NCBI GenBank assembly: GCA_036971475.1
Contig: JBAIZL010000005.1
Location: forward strand, 234,879,869 to 234,943,868
DNA: 64,000 nucleotides
Direction of reading: 5' to 3'
Origin: Prosapia bicincta
Lineage: Eukaryota > Arthropoda > Insecta > Hemiptera > Cercopidae
Shown here: one piece after another, positions 40,170-50,906 of the stretch
Position numbering within the stretch: position 1 is the first letter of the stretch
Layout of the letters: every line of letters starts with the position of its first letter
Notes under the pieces: model-generated
Told to the model about the DNA's origin: nothing
Database searches by the model: none
Seen by the model: only the letters and a program-made list of their open reading frames with translations
Position numbers and translations under genes: made by a program

Positions 40170-40990
40170 AAATCTAATGATGTATATTACTCAATCATGT
40201 AAAAACTACTGGACCCATTTAGCTAAAATTTGGAATTTTTTTCCCGTTCCTGCAAGTTCGATTTTAGCAAAAAAAATTATACCGGGCGATGTAGAAAATC
40301 ATCAGAGATACGAACAATATTATGAAAACTCTAGCTCACGCCCCAAAAGTTTACAATTTTGGAAAATTTTAATTTTCTCCAAACGTGTGCTGGTAAAAAT
40401 GCACATTGCCCACCCCCAATACAATGCATATAGAATGAATCAAAAACATGTCCTGAAGCTATATTGATAATTATTGTTTGTTATTGCCACAGAAAGTTAT
40501 TTTTTTATACCTATGAAGTATCCAGTCAGGATAGATTTGGTTGTAATTTTATACGTTTAACCAAGTGTACACATGTAGGGCTAGAATAGAGATCACGTGA
40601 CGAAGTATTACTCCGATGCGGAAGTAGGCATCTGATTAGGTATTGTATAAAATTACAACCAAATCTATCCTGACTGAACACTCTAGAGGTATATTTTAAT
40701 ATAGGTATATATTAATGTATAAAATTACAACCAAATCTATGCTAACTAGAGAGACTTGATAGGTATATTTAAATATATGTATACGTATTACGGCCAGGCG
40801 TTGATATGCGGACATAGAACTTCTTACTACTCCGCACTCAATTTTTTACCCAATTTTAATATGATAAAAATGGTATTTATTTCCCTGAGTGAGAGTTTTT
40901 ATTATTTTTTTGTATCCCTGATGATTTTCTGCATCGCTTGGTATAATTTTTACCCCTGAAATCAAATGCTTGGGAACAGGGAATAAATAT
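40170..40990. repeat. Large imperfect fold-back element
   Basis: Outer arms: AAAATTATACCGGGCGATGT and AAAATCATCAGAGATAC (about 40268-40325) are inverted relative to about 40905-40960. Inner arms: GTCAGGATAGATTTGGTTGT (about 40525) is the complement of 40645-40676, with a third copy at 40718-40747. The start includes ACTACTGGACCCATTTAGCT, wording reminiscent of Helitron-type 5' sequence. The 96-codon frame at 40177-40467 lies entirely in this repeat and has no domain. Confidence 0.6.
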
Positions 40991-41160
40991 CTGAAATTTT
41001 ACATGGATATTCTTAGAATACCTGGTTAACACAAAGACCTATTTTTATCTAGAAATTCAGTCAGATTCTGTACAAATATTCATCAACCCAGTACAAAGAA
41101 CGAGTATTCTCCTAGTGTATATATATATATATATATATAGCTTACATTATTGTAATTTTC

Positions 41161-41205
41161 ATTCCTGATGATGTTGGTACTGTTTACCAACAAAAAGCTT
41201 TGAAT
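41161..41205 (+). ncRNA. Hammerhead-ribozyme-like motif, near complete
   Basis: ATTC (41161-41164) / CTGATGA / T / stem II GTTGGTA (41173-41179) with loop CTGTT and TACCAAC (41185-41191) / AAA (GAA expected) / AAGCTT palindrome / T / GAAT pairing with ATTC as stem I. Both stems are perfect and CTGATGA is intact. The only core change is G12 to A. It has the same 3+6+1 spacing as the other sites and the same single base between the core and stem II. Confidence 0.65.
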
Positions 41206-41252
41206 ATAATTTAATAATATTCTTGTATTTGAATAACCTATGTTGTTTTAAA

Positions 41253-41520
<268 letters not shown>

Positions 41521-41523
<3 letters not shown>

Positions 41524-42416
41524 AATGTTTTTATATAAAACACTAAAATAATAGATAACAATAATTTGGAATATATTAGAAGTGAATTAAAAATGTATAA
41601 AAAAAGGAAATGTAAACAATTGAACCATAACCTAAAAAAAATAATATAATGAAATATTAAAACCAAGATGGAGGCTAGTATAGTTATGAAACAGCTGATG
41701 TTTTTCAAATGTGTAAAGGTACAAAATCTAAAAATTATTGCATAGAGGATAAAAACTTAACTGTCCAAGAAAAGAATATTAAAATCAAATAACGATTGGT
41801 TTATGTAACAGATGTTTCAACAAAGGAAAAAGTTTTATTTTTTTCTCTAGAATTGCAATAGAAAAATTTTTTGTTAGAGAAGGTTGCATTGGAACTGGAT
41901 GTAAAAAACTTAGTTGGCCAAAATTTTATTTAAAGGAAGAATTCAAGCATAAAAAAACATAGTGGTGAAAGATTTGTTTATACATAAAAATTTAAAAGGC
42001 TAAAAATTTGGACAAAAACATTAAACTTCAGATAAGTAATTAAATTATATTGTAAATTCAAATTTAATAACTTTAGCCCTAGGAGTTTCTATTATAAAAA
42101 AAAATATTTAAACATTAATTGCATAAACCAATTTTTAATTTGCCATAATTAATACCCACCGAATAACCTGGGAGTAAAAGTCTTATGATATTTAATTAAA
42201 TTGAGAAATAGAAAATTGTATTAAAAAAAAATATTGTTACTAGAATAATTTAAAAAAAACTAAATTAAACAAACATTAAATTGAATTATAAAAAAGTGTT
42301 TTTATTTATTACTATAAATGGTAAGTAATAAAAATTAAAAGTAATAAAAAATTTAAAGGAATCTAAATTTTACTGTTAGGATTACAATCATTTTGTAATT
42401 CTAACTGGCGCCCAGC
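41521..42416 (+). mobile_element. Possible LTR followed by a primer-binding site
   Basis: TGTAATGTTT at 41521 and GGATTACA ending at 42386 give inverted TGTAAT/ATTACA termini around 866 bp of A-rich sequence. TGGCGCCCAGC at 42406-42416 looks like a tRNA-Lys primer-binding site, but it is 19 bp from the end instead of adjacent. No retroelement genes follow. Confidence 0.35.
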
Positions 42417-42589
42417 AATTTATTATTTTCTAAGGATTATTATTAATAAATTTTGTTTTATTATAAAGAAATTATTTAAAAATTCAAAATTACATACATA
42501 CATACATATATATATATAATAACAGTCAGATTCTGTACAAATATTCATCAACCCCCCCCCCCCCCAGTACAAAGAACGAGTATTCTCCT

Positions 42590-42620
42590 AGTGAATATAT
42601 ATATATATATATATATATAT
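42590..42620. repeat. (TA)n tract
   Basis: TA repeat preceded by a near copy of 41065-41120 (CAGATTCTGTACAAATATTC ... GAGTATTCTCCTAGTG), so a piece of that block is duplicated here, with a C-run inserted. Confidence 0.8.
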
Positions 42621-42926
42621 TCGGGGTCTGCCATTGATTTACAAATATCCAATTTTTATTCCCATCAGATTCATTCATGTTTATTTTTAACCACTCAACG
42701 CGGCACAATATCCGGTAAAAACAACGATCATAAAAATAATCTAAGCTATCTCAAATAACGCAAGGATACACGATAAAGGTCTATTCACACACATCAGTTG
42801 AGTCACAGTTCCGTCTCAGTTCAGTCAAAGTTGCGTCCGGAATTCGTCAGTCAACTGTCCGTCAGTTGGCTTCGGTCAGTCGTCAGTCACTTTATACAGT
42901 GATCTTACAGTCAAGCTTATTTTATC

Positions 42927-43268
42927 ATGAGTGAATTAAATTGGATAATATATAATTACCTCAGTGGCTGATTTTACTATAGTAGAGTTAGCTGCAATAG
43001 CGATAGCCTTAGATGACGAAGAGATTGAAAATAAGAGAAAAAAGCGAAGGATATGGGTTCATGATTTATGGAAGAAAAGGGAAAGTCAGGGAGAGTTCAT
43101 CACGTTATTTAAGGGACTAATGGACGATGAAACTTAAGTTCTTCAAATATTTTAGGATGACAAGTGAAACATTTCATATTTTACTCGGTAAAGTGGAAGT
43201 ACATTTAAGAAAACAAGACACTCACTGGAGGAAATCAGTGACACCCAAGGAACGACTAGCTGTATGTT
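42927..43268 (+). pseudogene. Harbinger transposase exon 1, 5' part
   Basis: A likely start at ATG 42927 (MSELNWIIYNYL) is followed by a one-base shift, then ADFTIVELAAIAIALDDEE and WVHDLWKKRESQGEFITLFK. A second shift near 43135 gives KFFKYFRMTSETFHILLGKV and KSVTPKERLAV. This is the N-terminal region of Harbinger (HARBI1-like) transposases that leads into the DDE nuclease. The exon is cut by a LINE at 43268; its last 4 codons plus splice donor resume at 47492 behind the duplicated 11-bp target AGCTGTATGTT. Confidence 0.85.
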
Positions 43269-43350
43269 ATACTTATACTTCTTAGTCCAGGCGTCCAGCT
43301 CTAGTTGTAGCCGATAGCCCGATGTCCACTATATATTCAGAACGCTAAAC

Positions 43351-45873
43351 TCACAGCCCTCTATTCAGGAGGAAGTTCTGCCACTTCTCCAGTTCAACCC
43401 TCATGTGGTCCCTCGCCGGGATGGGGTAAGTGCAATCCCGAAGAATGTGCTCGATGGTTTCGTCTTGCTCCTCATCACAAAGAGCGCACAAAGGTGATTC
43501 AGCAAGGTTAAACCGGTATAAATAAGCTTCCGTGAACAGATGTCCCGTCCTGGCTCTTGCCGCAAATGTCGCGACTTGACGTTTGATGTCTCTGTAATTG
43601 TCGGCCGACGCAGGTTTGTTTTGCAAATGGAACAGGTGTCGTCCAGTCGCTTCAGCTTCCCACCGGGCAGCCCAGGCATCTCTAAAGTACATTTTCCCGG
43701 CGTTTTTACAGTGCAGTAGGGAGTGCTGCTCCTTATTTGTGGGCTTCATTCTAGAAGCTTGTTTTGCTATTGCATCCGCTTCCTCGTTGCCCGGAATGCC
43801 GACATGGGCAGGGATCCATTGAAGGCAGACTTTGTTTCCGTCACAATTGATCTTTTTTATGAACCTCCTGATTTCTGCTATACGGAATGAATATGGTCCA
43901 GTGGAGGGCTGAGCCTGCGACTGTAGAGCTGACTTAAAGTCCGAAAGGATGCATATCTTTGACTTGGCCATCATCCCCAGACAGCCCAACAATGCGGCGT
44001 TAATACCGAGCAGCTCTGCATCCATACTTGAGCTGGAGTTCGCTGGTATGAAAAATCTATCTCCATTCGACTCGTTGTAGTACCCTGCTCCAGAAATGCC
44101 TAGGTTTTTATCCAGGGATCCGTCGGTAAAAATTTGTATGTATCCGTCGTACTGGGTTTGAATCATTTCAAGAGTCTCCACTTTCAGCACTTCTCTGTGG
44201 TCTTCTTTGTTTCCGCCGTGAGGTAGTTGCAGATTTATAATCATTTCAGGCTAGTCATTTGGAGGTTCCTCATAGAACGTGGGGATTTGTTCAGGGGTGG
44301 TGTATCCCTGCATCAATTCCATCAGTGAGTTGATTTTGTGGCAGAAAGATTGTTTTACACGGCACTTTGTATTGAGTATAACACGCAGAGGGTAACTTGA
44401 GCCTCTAGCAGCTGTAGTTAGAAACTTCGACCATATTTGACTGTCTATAAAGACAGGGATGGGTTCTATATCCAGCTCCATCTCCATGGCTGCCACAGGA
44501 GTCGTCCTTGTACATCCCAAACATAGTCGAATGGCGGCTGCTTGGATCGCTTTGATCTTCTTTAGATGCGTTTTTGCAGCAGATCCCCAGACTTCGCAGG
44601 CGTACGTTGTTTTAGATTTTATGTAAGTTTGGTAGAACATTCTCAAGATTGGCGTATCGGCTCCCCAGTTACGACTTGCAACTGCTTTTAGAGCATTGAG
44701 TCTTGAAGAGCAGCTCTCTGTGACATAGTTCACGTGACTACCCCAGCGAAGTTTAGGGTCCATAACAACTCCCAGTAATTTTGGGTTTTTGTTAAATCTT
44801 AGTGCCTTTCCGTTGATAGTTAGCTCGGGGATGAAGGTGGCTTGATTGTTGCGCCTGGTGAATAACGTGCACTCGGTTTTATCCACTGACATTGAGAGCG
44901 ACCATTTCTAGCACCAATTTGACAGTGCATCTAGAGCCTCTTGCATCCTGAGGGAAGCCTCCACCCTGTCGGAAGACGTCACCCAAATGGTCTCGTCGTC
45001 CGCGAAGGTCATGCTGCGAACCTCCCTGGGGAAATCCTTGGCCATGTCATGCAATGCTATATTGAATAGTAACGGGCAAATTATTCCGCCCTGAGGAATT
45101 ACATTCTCCATGCGAAACGACGAGGAATCTGCCCCGTTGACTGAGACTACCACAAGCCGGTCACACAAAACGTTTTTTATGAATTTAAGCATTTTACCCT
45201 TAATGCCGAGCTTCATGCATTGAAGTACAATGGATTTGTGGGGGATTTTATCAAATGCAGCTTCAAAGTCCACCATCACCGCTACAGTGCAATGTTTGCG
45301 TTCAAAACCTTTGTATATTTCACTCGTGAAGTATAGTAACGCATCTGTGGTGCTCCTGTGACGTCGAAAGCCGAATTGTGTATCAGCCAGCATGTTCCCA
45401 GATTCCAATCTCCATGACAACCTCTTACAAACGATGTGTTCCATTAGTTTGCCTAGGCACGATGTTAGAGCTATTGGACGATACGAAGCGATCCCCGGTT
45501 TATCTTTCCCTGGCTTAGGAAGCGGTATGACTTTGCTAGTCCTCTAATTCTGAGGGATCTCGCCCGAATCCCAAATGGAGTTGAACGTGCTTAACATTAG
45601 CTCTTTCATCCTTCCCGAGCAGTGAGTTAACATTTCATTATGGATGTTGTCATCTCCTGGAGCTGCGCTTTTCAAGTCGGCTAAGCAGTACTCCAATTCT
45701 GACATGAGGATGGCCTTGTCATCCAGGTCATCACAGTAACATAGAAGATCTGACTGGCACGTTAACATTTGCTCGTGTGGAGTGAGGCGCTTCGGCCAAG
45801 GGATTTTGCGCCCAGACCTTGCAGAATAGAATCTTCCGAACTCCTCAGCCTTCTGGACATCATCAGTCAACAA
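43351..45873 (-). pseudogene. LINE ORF2: reverse transcriptase and RNase H
   Basis: One minus-strand frame of about 840 codons interrupted only by three TAG codons (45546-45544, 44910-44908, 44253-44251). RT blocks: SYRPIALTSCLGKLMEHIVC, QFGFRRHRSTTDALLY, VDFEAAFDKIPH, IPQGGIICPLLFNIA and catalytic FADD (SMTFADDETIW, about 45013-44981). RNase H: IFTDGSLDK, MDAELLG, ILSDFKSAL and HVGIPGNEEADAIAK, so all four acidic residues plus the His are present. The C-terminal CALC...HILRDC motif closes the protein. The enzyme copies its RNA at a nicked target; the stops make this copy non-functional unless read through. Confidence 0.93.
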
Positions 45874-45935
45874 CTCGCCGCCGTGATTGCAGCAACCTTC
45901 TGCAAGGATTCGCCATTTATTGCTCTAAATCGCTT

Positions 45936-46688
45936 TCAGACTGTACTGGACGGTGTATTTACATTCATGGATCCAACGAAGCTCCTCCATGACCTTCTTT
46001 TTGCTGAAATGATTGCTTTCTGAAGAAGGGCGTTGCATCTATTATATGTTACCCGGCTGTCCGAAGATTTTAATTTTTTCCATTTTTTCCTGGCCATGAT
46101 GCGGTGTTTCCGAAGAGTTTCAATTTCTTTGCACCACCATGTATTCATTTTTTTGTTGGAGTCATTTCCCGATTTGGTTGGGATAGCTTGTTTTGCTGCT
46201 GTTATTATAGCAGATTGCAAATAAGATGCGCTTCGCTCGTTGACTTCGCTCAGCTCCTCTGTTGTCTTTTTAAAGAGATCCCAGTTCGCTTTGGATAACC
46301 GAAACCCGCTATGGACTGCCGACCGATTTGGATTCAAGGTCCTGCCGACGTCAATCTCGAAAAACACAGGAAAGTGGTCACTCCCCAGGTCATCGCCGAC
46401 CCTCCAGTTTGAAATATTTTTCCGGAGAAGCGGGGAAGCTATAGACAGGTCCAGAGTGCTTAATGTGTTCGTAGATGCCGATTGGAATGTGGGTATATAT
46501 GGCTTATTGATTAAGATCTGGCTGTTATTTAATAACCACCTGTAAAGCATTGGCCCGTTCCTGTTACAAGGACCTTTGTTCCAGCTGCCATGCTTGCTGT
46601 TAAAGTCGCCAACCCACAGCACGTTCCTGTCATCGCAGGCCAGTCTGTCCAGGTCCTCTTCATGTACCCTTTGATCCGGTATGTACAC
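45936..46688 (-). pseudogene. LINE ORF2: endonuclease domain
   Basis: Apurinic-type endonuclease of the LINE: VYIPDQRV, LWVGDFNSKHGSWNK, TLDLSIAS and DLGSDHFPVFFEID are the usual catalytic and substrate-positioning blocks (D-N in GDFN, D-H in SDH). It is in a different frame from the upstream and RT parts, so a frameshift lies at each side (near 46790 and 45900). It joins RT in the normal EN-RT order. Confidence 0.9.
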
Positions 46689-46791
46689 GTTGATAAGTGA
46701 GAAGCTGAGGTCATTGTTAACTTGGAGGTTGTATTTTCCAAACTCTAAACAATCATTCCTAAAGACTTCTTTGCCTTTTACAGTTATTGAA

Positions 46792-47487
46792 TTATGGATA
46801 AGCGTTAGTTACTAGCCCTCCACCTCCTCGGTCAATCCTGGGGACGTTGAACAATTGGTATTCTCTAAAACGAGGGTGGTACTTGCTGTCTTCCGGCAGG
46901 GATGCTTCCTGGATGCATACTATTTTAGCTTTTTCTTCTTCCATGGCCTTCTTCAGTTCATCGACCTTCAGCCTTAAACTTCTGGCATTCCAGTGCATGA
47001 CTACGAGCTTACTGTTGCTATCCTCCACCAATGCTCCACTCTGTTTCACCGTCTTTTGTTTGCTGCGATCATGAAAGGTGGTTCCAATTGATATGTGCCC
47101 ATCTTTCCTTCTAGCTTTCCTCTTGACTTCACATAGTAATCTATATGCGAAGGTCCTAGTTGGGCACCAAAGTTCTAGTCTTTTTTGAGATCCCTTCCCT
47201 CTCCGTCTCATTATTAGATTTTTGTCAAAATTGTAAAATCGGCGTATTGAGTCAATACTTTGTCGTTGCGTTTTCCAAAACAACACTAAGTCTATTTGGA
47301 TGGTCTTGCTTAGCTGCCGGCAAAGGACGTCGGATGTCCTGAGAAGGACAGATAGAGAGGCTATGTTGCATGCTAGTGGGGCTTTCTCGAGGAAAGCTAA
47401 TGCTGGCGTTTGGTTCACTGTGACAATTGCTCTTTTCGCACAAAATACACAGCTATCCAGGGGCAGGACGAGGACCAACCAGCTCAC
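46792..47487 (-). pseudogene. LINE ORF2 N-terminus and start of endonuclease
   Basis: The last third reads VVMHWNARSLRLKVDELKKA ... KIVCIQEASLPED and GGGGLVTNAYP, the first endonuclease blocks (N of WNARS, E of IQEA). The upstream part has no recognised domain and is likely 5' UTR or the end of a lost ORF1. The frame breaks at the TNAYP point. Confidence 0.8.
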
Positions 47488-47491
47488 CTTC

Positions 47492-47506
47492 AGCTGTATG
47501 TTTAAG
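47492..47506 (+). pseudogene. Harbinger transposase exon 1, last codons and donor
   Basis: After the LINE, AGCTGTATGTT TAAG completes ERLAVCL plus two bases, and a canonical donor GTGAGT begins at 47507. Joined to exon 2 this gives ERLAVCLRYLATGDS, the conserved Harbinger block with nothing missing. Confidence 0.88.
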
Positions 47507-47647
47507 GTGAGTAAAACGTAACAATAATTTAAAGAATATTTGTATTATTGAAACACAATTAATGAAGTCATAATTTAATTAAACTTTAACAGCATTATAA
47601 ACCAAAAGCTGAAATACCACAAATTAAATGTTTTTGAGCCAAACTTT

Positions 47648-48413
47648 TTAAGTAAAAGTTTGAAAGTAGTTTTGCAGAATGTTTGATTCTCCAGTTGCGC
47701 CAGTAGCAGTGTCATCCATGTAGATGGAGTCACTCGACTGTGATTGCACTGTTGAAGGAGAAGGCGTTGAAGAGTGTTGAAGATTTATAGAACTACCGGG
47801 AATGTCATACGGTTGTAGTTGTCCTGTGAGTGTTTTCATTTCATATTTTTGAACAACGCTAAAGATTTCTGATTTTGCCAGATGCCAATTATACCGTGAA
47901 AGAGTTTTTAATGGTGGTGCCATTGCTTTTAAGAAAATATCGACTGGGTGATCCGCTGGTTTAGGTTTTTCTTTATCTTTGATGATAAAATCCATCAATT
48001 TGGAAGAGGCACTTTCTTCGGTGTTGTTGTTCGTTATTTTCTTCACGGCTTTCACACAAGGCTTTGGAGGTAGTTGAAATGTTGATTTTTTTTTTGTGTC
48101 TGTATGGTTGGTGTTGGCACTTGTTCCTTGGTACTTTCATTTCTCAATATCTCTTTAGTCTGGACATCGTCATCAGTTATATTAGCAGTTGTATCTTCGA
48201 GCTGCTCCTCCTGTGTGTCACTAGTTTGGTCTTCAATACTGATACTACTAAAAGTTTCCCTTTCATCCAAATACTTTTGTAGGAAGTTCAATTGGTTTGA
48301 ATATTTGTACAGCTTAATCTTCTTTCCTGCTTGTCCACTTTTCGTTGCAGTTCTTTTCATAGATTTCCTGTAGGTATCTCTAATATTATTCCACCTGGCT
48401 TTGCATGTTCCTC
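47648..48413 (-). pseudogene. Harbinger MADF/BESS protein, exon 2
   Basis: The minus-strand acceptor ATTTCAG (48420-48414) opens the second half of the MADF DNA-binding domain: GGTCKARWNNIRDTYRKSMK. A linker rich in Asp/Glu/Thr follows, then a frameshift near 48070, and a BESS-like segment DIFLKAMAPPLKTLSRYNWH ahead of the stop at 47648-47650. In Harbingers a Myb/MADF protein helps the transposase find DNA and enter the nucleus. It sits inside the transposase intron (47507-48699) on the opposite strand. Confidence 0.85.
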
Positions 48414-48699
48414 CTGAAATGTAAAGAACCTATTTAGTGTTATAGTTCAAGCTAAAATAAATAGTAGTATACAGTCCGCAACAGCTAGAGGAAGCGCGAT
48501 GAGTGAAGATAAAAGAAGTCCCTTCCACATTTCCCTTATTATACGCAGGTAGCCTAAGACCTAGGTCCGGAAAGAATTTGTTTTCGTTTTGGGGTCCCTA
48601 GAAGGCCAAAATACCATTAGTTCAAGCTGTTATATATTGTGTAAATTGTTTCATGACAGTTCAAAATTCACACACTTATACTTAGGTTATGACTTTCAG

Positions 48700-49591
48700 G
48701 TACCTGGCTACAGGAGATTCACTTCAAACTATCTCATTTAGCTACCGCTTGGGACACAGCACAGTCTACAAAATTGTTATGGGTACCTGTAAGGTAATAT
48801 GTGAAACCTTACTCCATGAAACGATGCCAAAACCTACTGATGACACGTGCAAAACTATATCTACAGAATTCTACAAACGATGGAATTTTCCAAATTGTTT
48901 AGGATCTATAGATGGAAAACATGTCATCATACAAGCACCTCCAAATACTGGATCACAATATTTCAACTGTAAGAAGACCTTCTCAGTAGTGCTATTATTA
49001 GCCTTAGTTGACGCCCAGTATAACTTTATCATGGTCGATGTGGGTGCTTACGGAAAAAACAGTGATGGAGGAATCTTCACGAATTCCAATTTCTATAAGG
49101 CTGTTGAACTGGGAAGACTGTATATACCAAGTAATGAAAACTTGGCGCAAACAACCACAAAAGTCCCATATGTCATGGTAGGGGACGAGGCATTTCCTCT
49201 AAAGACTTATTTAATAAGGCCTTATTCTAAATAGGATTTGGACAGCAATAAAAAAATTTACAACTACGGATTAAGTCGTGCAAGAAGGGTTGTAGTAAAT
49301 GCTTTTGGAATTTTGTGCCAAAAATTTAGAATTTACAACAGACGGATCCAGGCTGCACCAAAGAATGTAGACTATATTGTCTTGACAACCTGCATACTAC
49401 ATAATTTCATTAAAAAATATGATAAGAACACATATACATATGAAAGAACAGAAGAAATTGAAGCCCCTGAACACTCGTCGATGACCAATTTGCCTAGTCA
49501 AGGTGGTAATGCAAGAAGGGACGCTTTTGACGTAAGAGAAACGTTTAAACATTATTTCAACTCAGAAGCTGGTAGTGTTCCATGGCAGTGA
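48700..49591 (+). pseudogene. Harbinger DDE transposase exon 2
   Basis: The acceptor TTTCAG (48694-48699) restores the frame: RYLATGDSLQTISFSYRLGH, GSIDGKHVIIQAPPNTGSQY (first catalytic Asp) and VDVGAYGKNSDGGIF (second Asp). A premature TAG at 49232-49234 follows LIRPYSK; the same frame continues DLDSNKKIYNYGLSRARRVV. The third catalytic Glu, expected in RRVVENAFGIL, is Val (49295-49297, GTA). It ends at TGA 49589-49591. Both the stop and the lost Glu mean no transposition activity. It lies within the MADF gene intron. Confidence 0.93.
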
Positions 49592-49814
49592 AGAAAAGGT
49601 AGCCGTGAAACCGGCACAATATAAGCTAAATTGTTTCCCCTGATTCAAAAGATTACATACGCCAATGAAAGTAAGAAACTGTATAAATGTACCATAACTT
49701 AATTTCATAACATATATAGAAACATTTACTGGTTATGTTTATTTTATGCCTTTAACTTGTATTGTATCAAGCTGAATTTTAATATCTACTAAATAAATAA
49801 TAACAATTACTTAC

Positions 49815-49959
49815 CATCTAAATTCATTTCAGCACCTATCTTCTCCCAAATTTCATTCTTCACAGACGAGTCCATGTACTTAGCGTTAGACATATCATAC
49901 AAAACTATATTTTTGCGAACACATTCTATCAATTTTTCATCGTTCTTCTTGATGATCGT
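49815..49959 (-). pseudogene. Harbinger MADF protein, exon 1
   Basis: Reads IIKKNDEKLIECVRKNIVLY, DMSNAKYMDSSVKNEIWEKI, GAEMNLD plus one base; the donor GTAAG occupies 49814-49810. With exon 2 it makes a complete MADF fold (three-helix Myb-like domain). At the expected start the codon is ACG (49959-49957), preceded in frame by a stop, so the ATG seems to have mutated. Its intron (49814-48414) contains the whole transposase exon 2 on the other strand. Confidence 0.8.
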
Positions 49960-50238
49960 AACAAACAGTCTTTAAAATATAAATTCTACACAGAAATACA
50001 ACTTTTATATAAAAACGCAATCCTTTTAAAATAGCAAACACAACCGTCATACGACCGTCAGGCGTCTGAACAATCCAAAAATATCGGTGGGAAGAAATCT
50101 GAAAATGACTGACGGACCTGCGCCGGATGAGTGTAGATAGCGCAACAGGAAATCCATTATAGAATAAATGTTTTGACTGTGACGTGACTGATGTGACTGA
50201 CCTGTGACGCGCCGGAACTGATGTGTGTGAATAGACCT

Positions 50239-50769
50239 TCACTGTCCTGTTAGACTGAATGAACCAACTCGAGTTGGGGACAGACTACTGTATATAAGGG
50301 ATAATGACAAAATGCTTGGTCGCCCGAAAACCTAATGTGTAAAATAAGATTGTAAACAAATGTCAGCTAATCTCGGCTATAAATAGTCTAGGACGTGACA
50401 TACGCATTATCCATGTCTGTCATATACATTATCGATCTTTATGGCTTTGTGACAAGTAGAAACAAACATTCCGAGTTGAACGTTGAGTGGTTACTATACT
50501 AAAATAAGTAGTAGGTGGTTTGAATTTTTATGCGTTATTTTTATTTCTCTGCCTTTTTTGTTGAATTTTATTTTTTGTCATGCAGTATTTTATCATTTGT
50601 ATTAGTTGATATTTTATGTAAATTTCCTTTTTTTTGTTGTAAACCTATAAATAAAACAACATTTTAATGTCTAATACACTGTTTTAATGTCCCAAATAAA
50701 CCTGTACATGGTACAAATAAATTTTTGAGATGAAAACAACGGACACAATAATTAGAGCAAGACGACTCT
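50239..50769. other. AT-rich sequence, possible Tigger 5' region
   Basis: Begins soon after the Harbinger end; ACTACTGTATATAAGGG at about 50286 might be a pogo-like end. No coding domain. Confidence 0.3.
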
Positions 50770-50877
50770 TCACTGTGCGACAAAATGGCTCTTAAGGAAC
50801 TTAGATCGTACATTAAAGCTAAATCAATGTTCACAAAAAAAGAGACGAAAGTGACAGATTTTTTTGTTAAAAAGTGA
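50770..50877 (+). pseudogene. Tigger/pogo transposase C-terminal tail
   Basis: DSSLCDKMALKELRSYIKAK followed by KKETKVTDFFVKK and TGA. The TDFF-type ending is usual for pogo/Tigger transposases. The catalytic region is deleted. The inverted-repeat transposon at 50907 is inserted just 3' of it. Confidence 0.5.
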
Positions 50878-50906
50878 AAGTATTATGTGTAAAGGAAATT
50901 ACATAT

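Larger units (their letters stand above)
43269..47491 (-). mobile_element. RNase H-type LINE inserted in transposase exon
   Basis: Perfect 11-bp target duplication AGCTGTATGTT at 43258-43268 and 47492-47502. Orientation is minus: 5' end at 47491, 3' end at 43269 with an AAGTATAAGTATA tail. It encodes endonuclease, RT and RNase H in that order, as in the I/R1/LOA-type LINEs; RNase H argues against classical Jockey or CR1. It lacks an obvious ORF1 and is probably 5'-truncated. Relatives of the same family are at 1-291 and 63322-63785. Confidence 0.92.
42777..50238. mobile_element. PIF/Harbinger DNA transposon with nested LINE
   Basis: Inverted ends share 23 bp beginning AGGTCTATTCACAC (left 42777, right ending 50238). 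The flanking trinucleotides TAA and TCA fit a TWA-type duplication with one later change. Inside are the two genes expected for animal Harbingers: a DDE transposase (+, exons 42927-43268 plus 47492-47506, and 48700-49591) and a MADF/BESS protein (-, exons 49959-49815 and 48413-47648). Without the 4.2-kb LINE and one TSD copy the element is about 3.2 kb. Multiple stops, shifts and a lost catalytic Glu show it is inactive. Confidence 0.9.

Noticed and set aside
43598..48373. Several 60-100-codon frames antisense to the LINE and MADF gene
   Set aside because: They are shadows of real coding text on the other strand and contain no domain.
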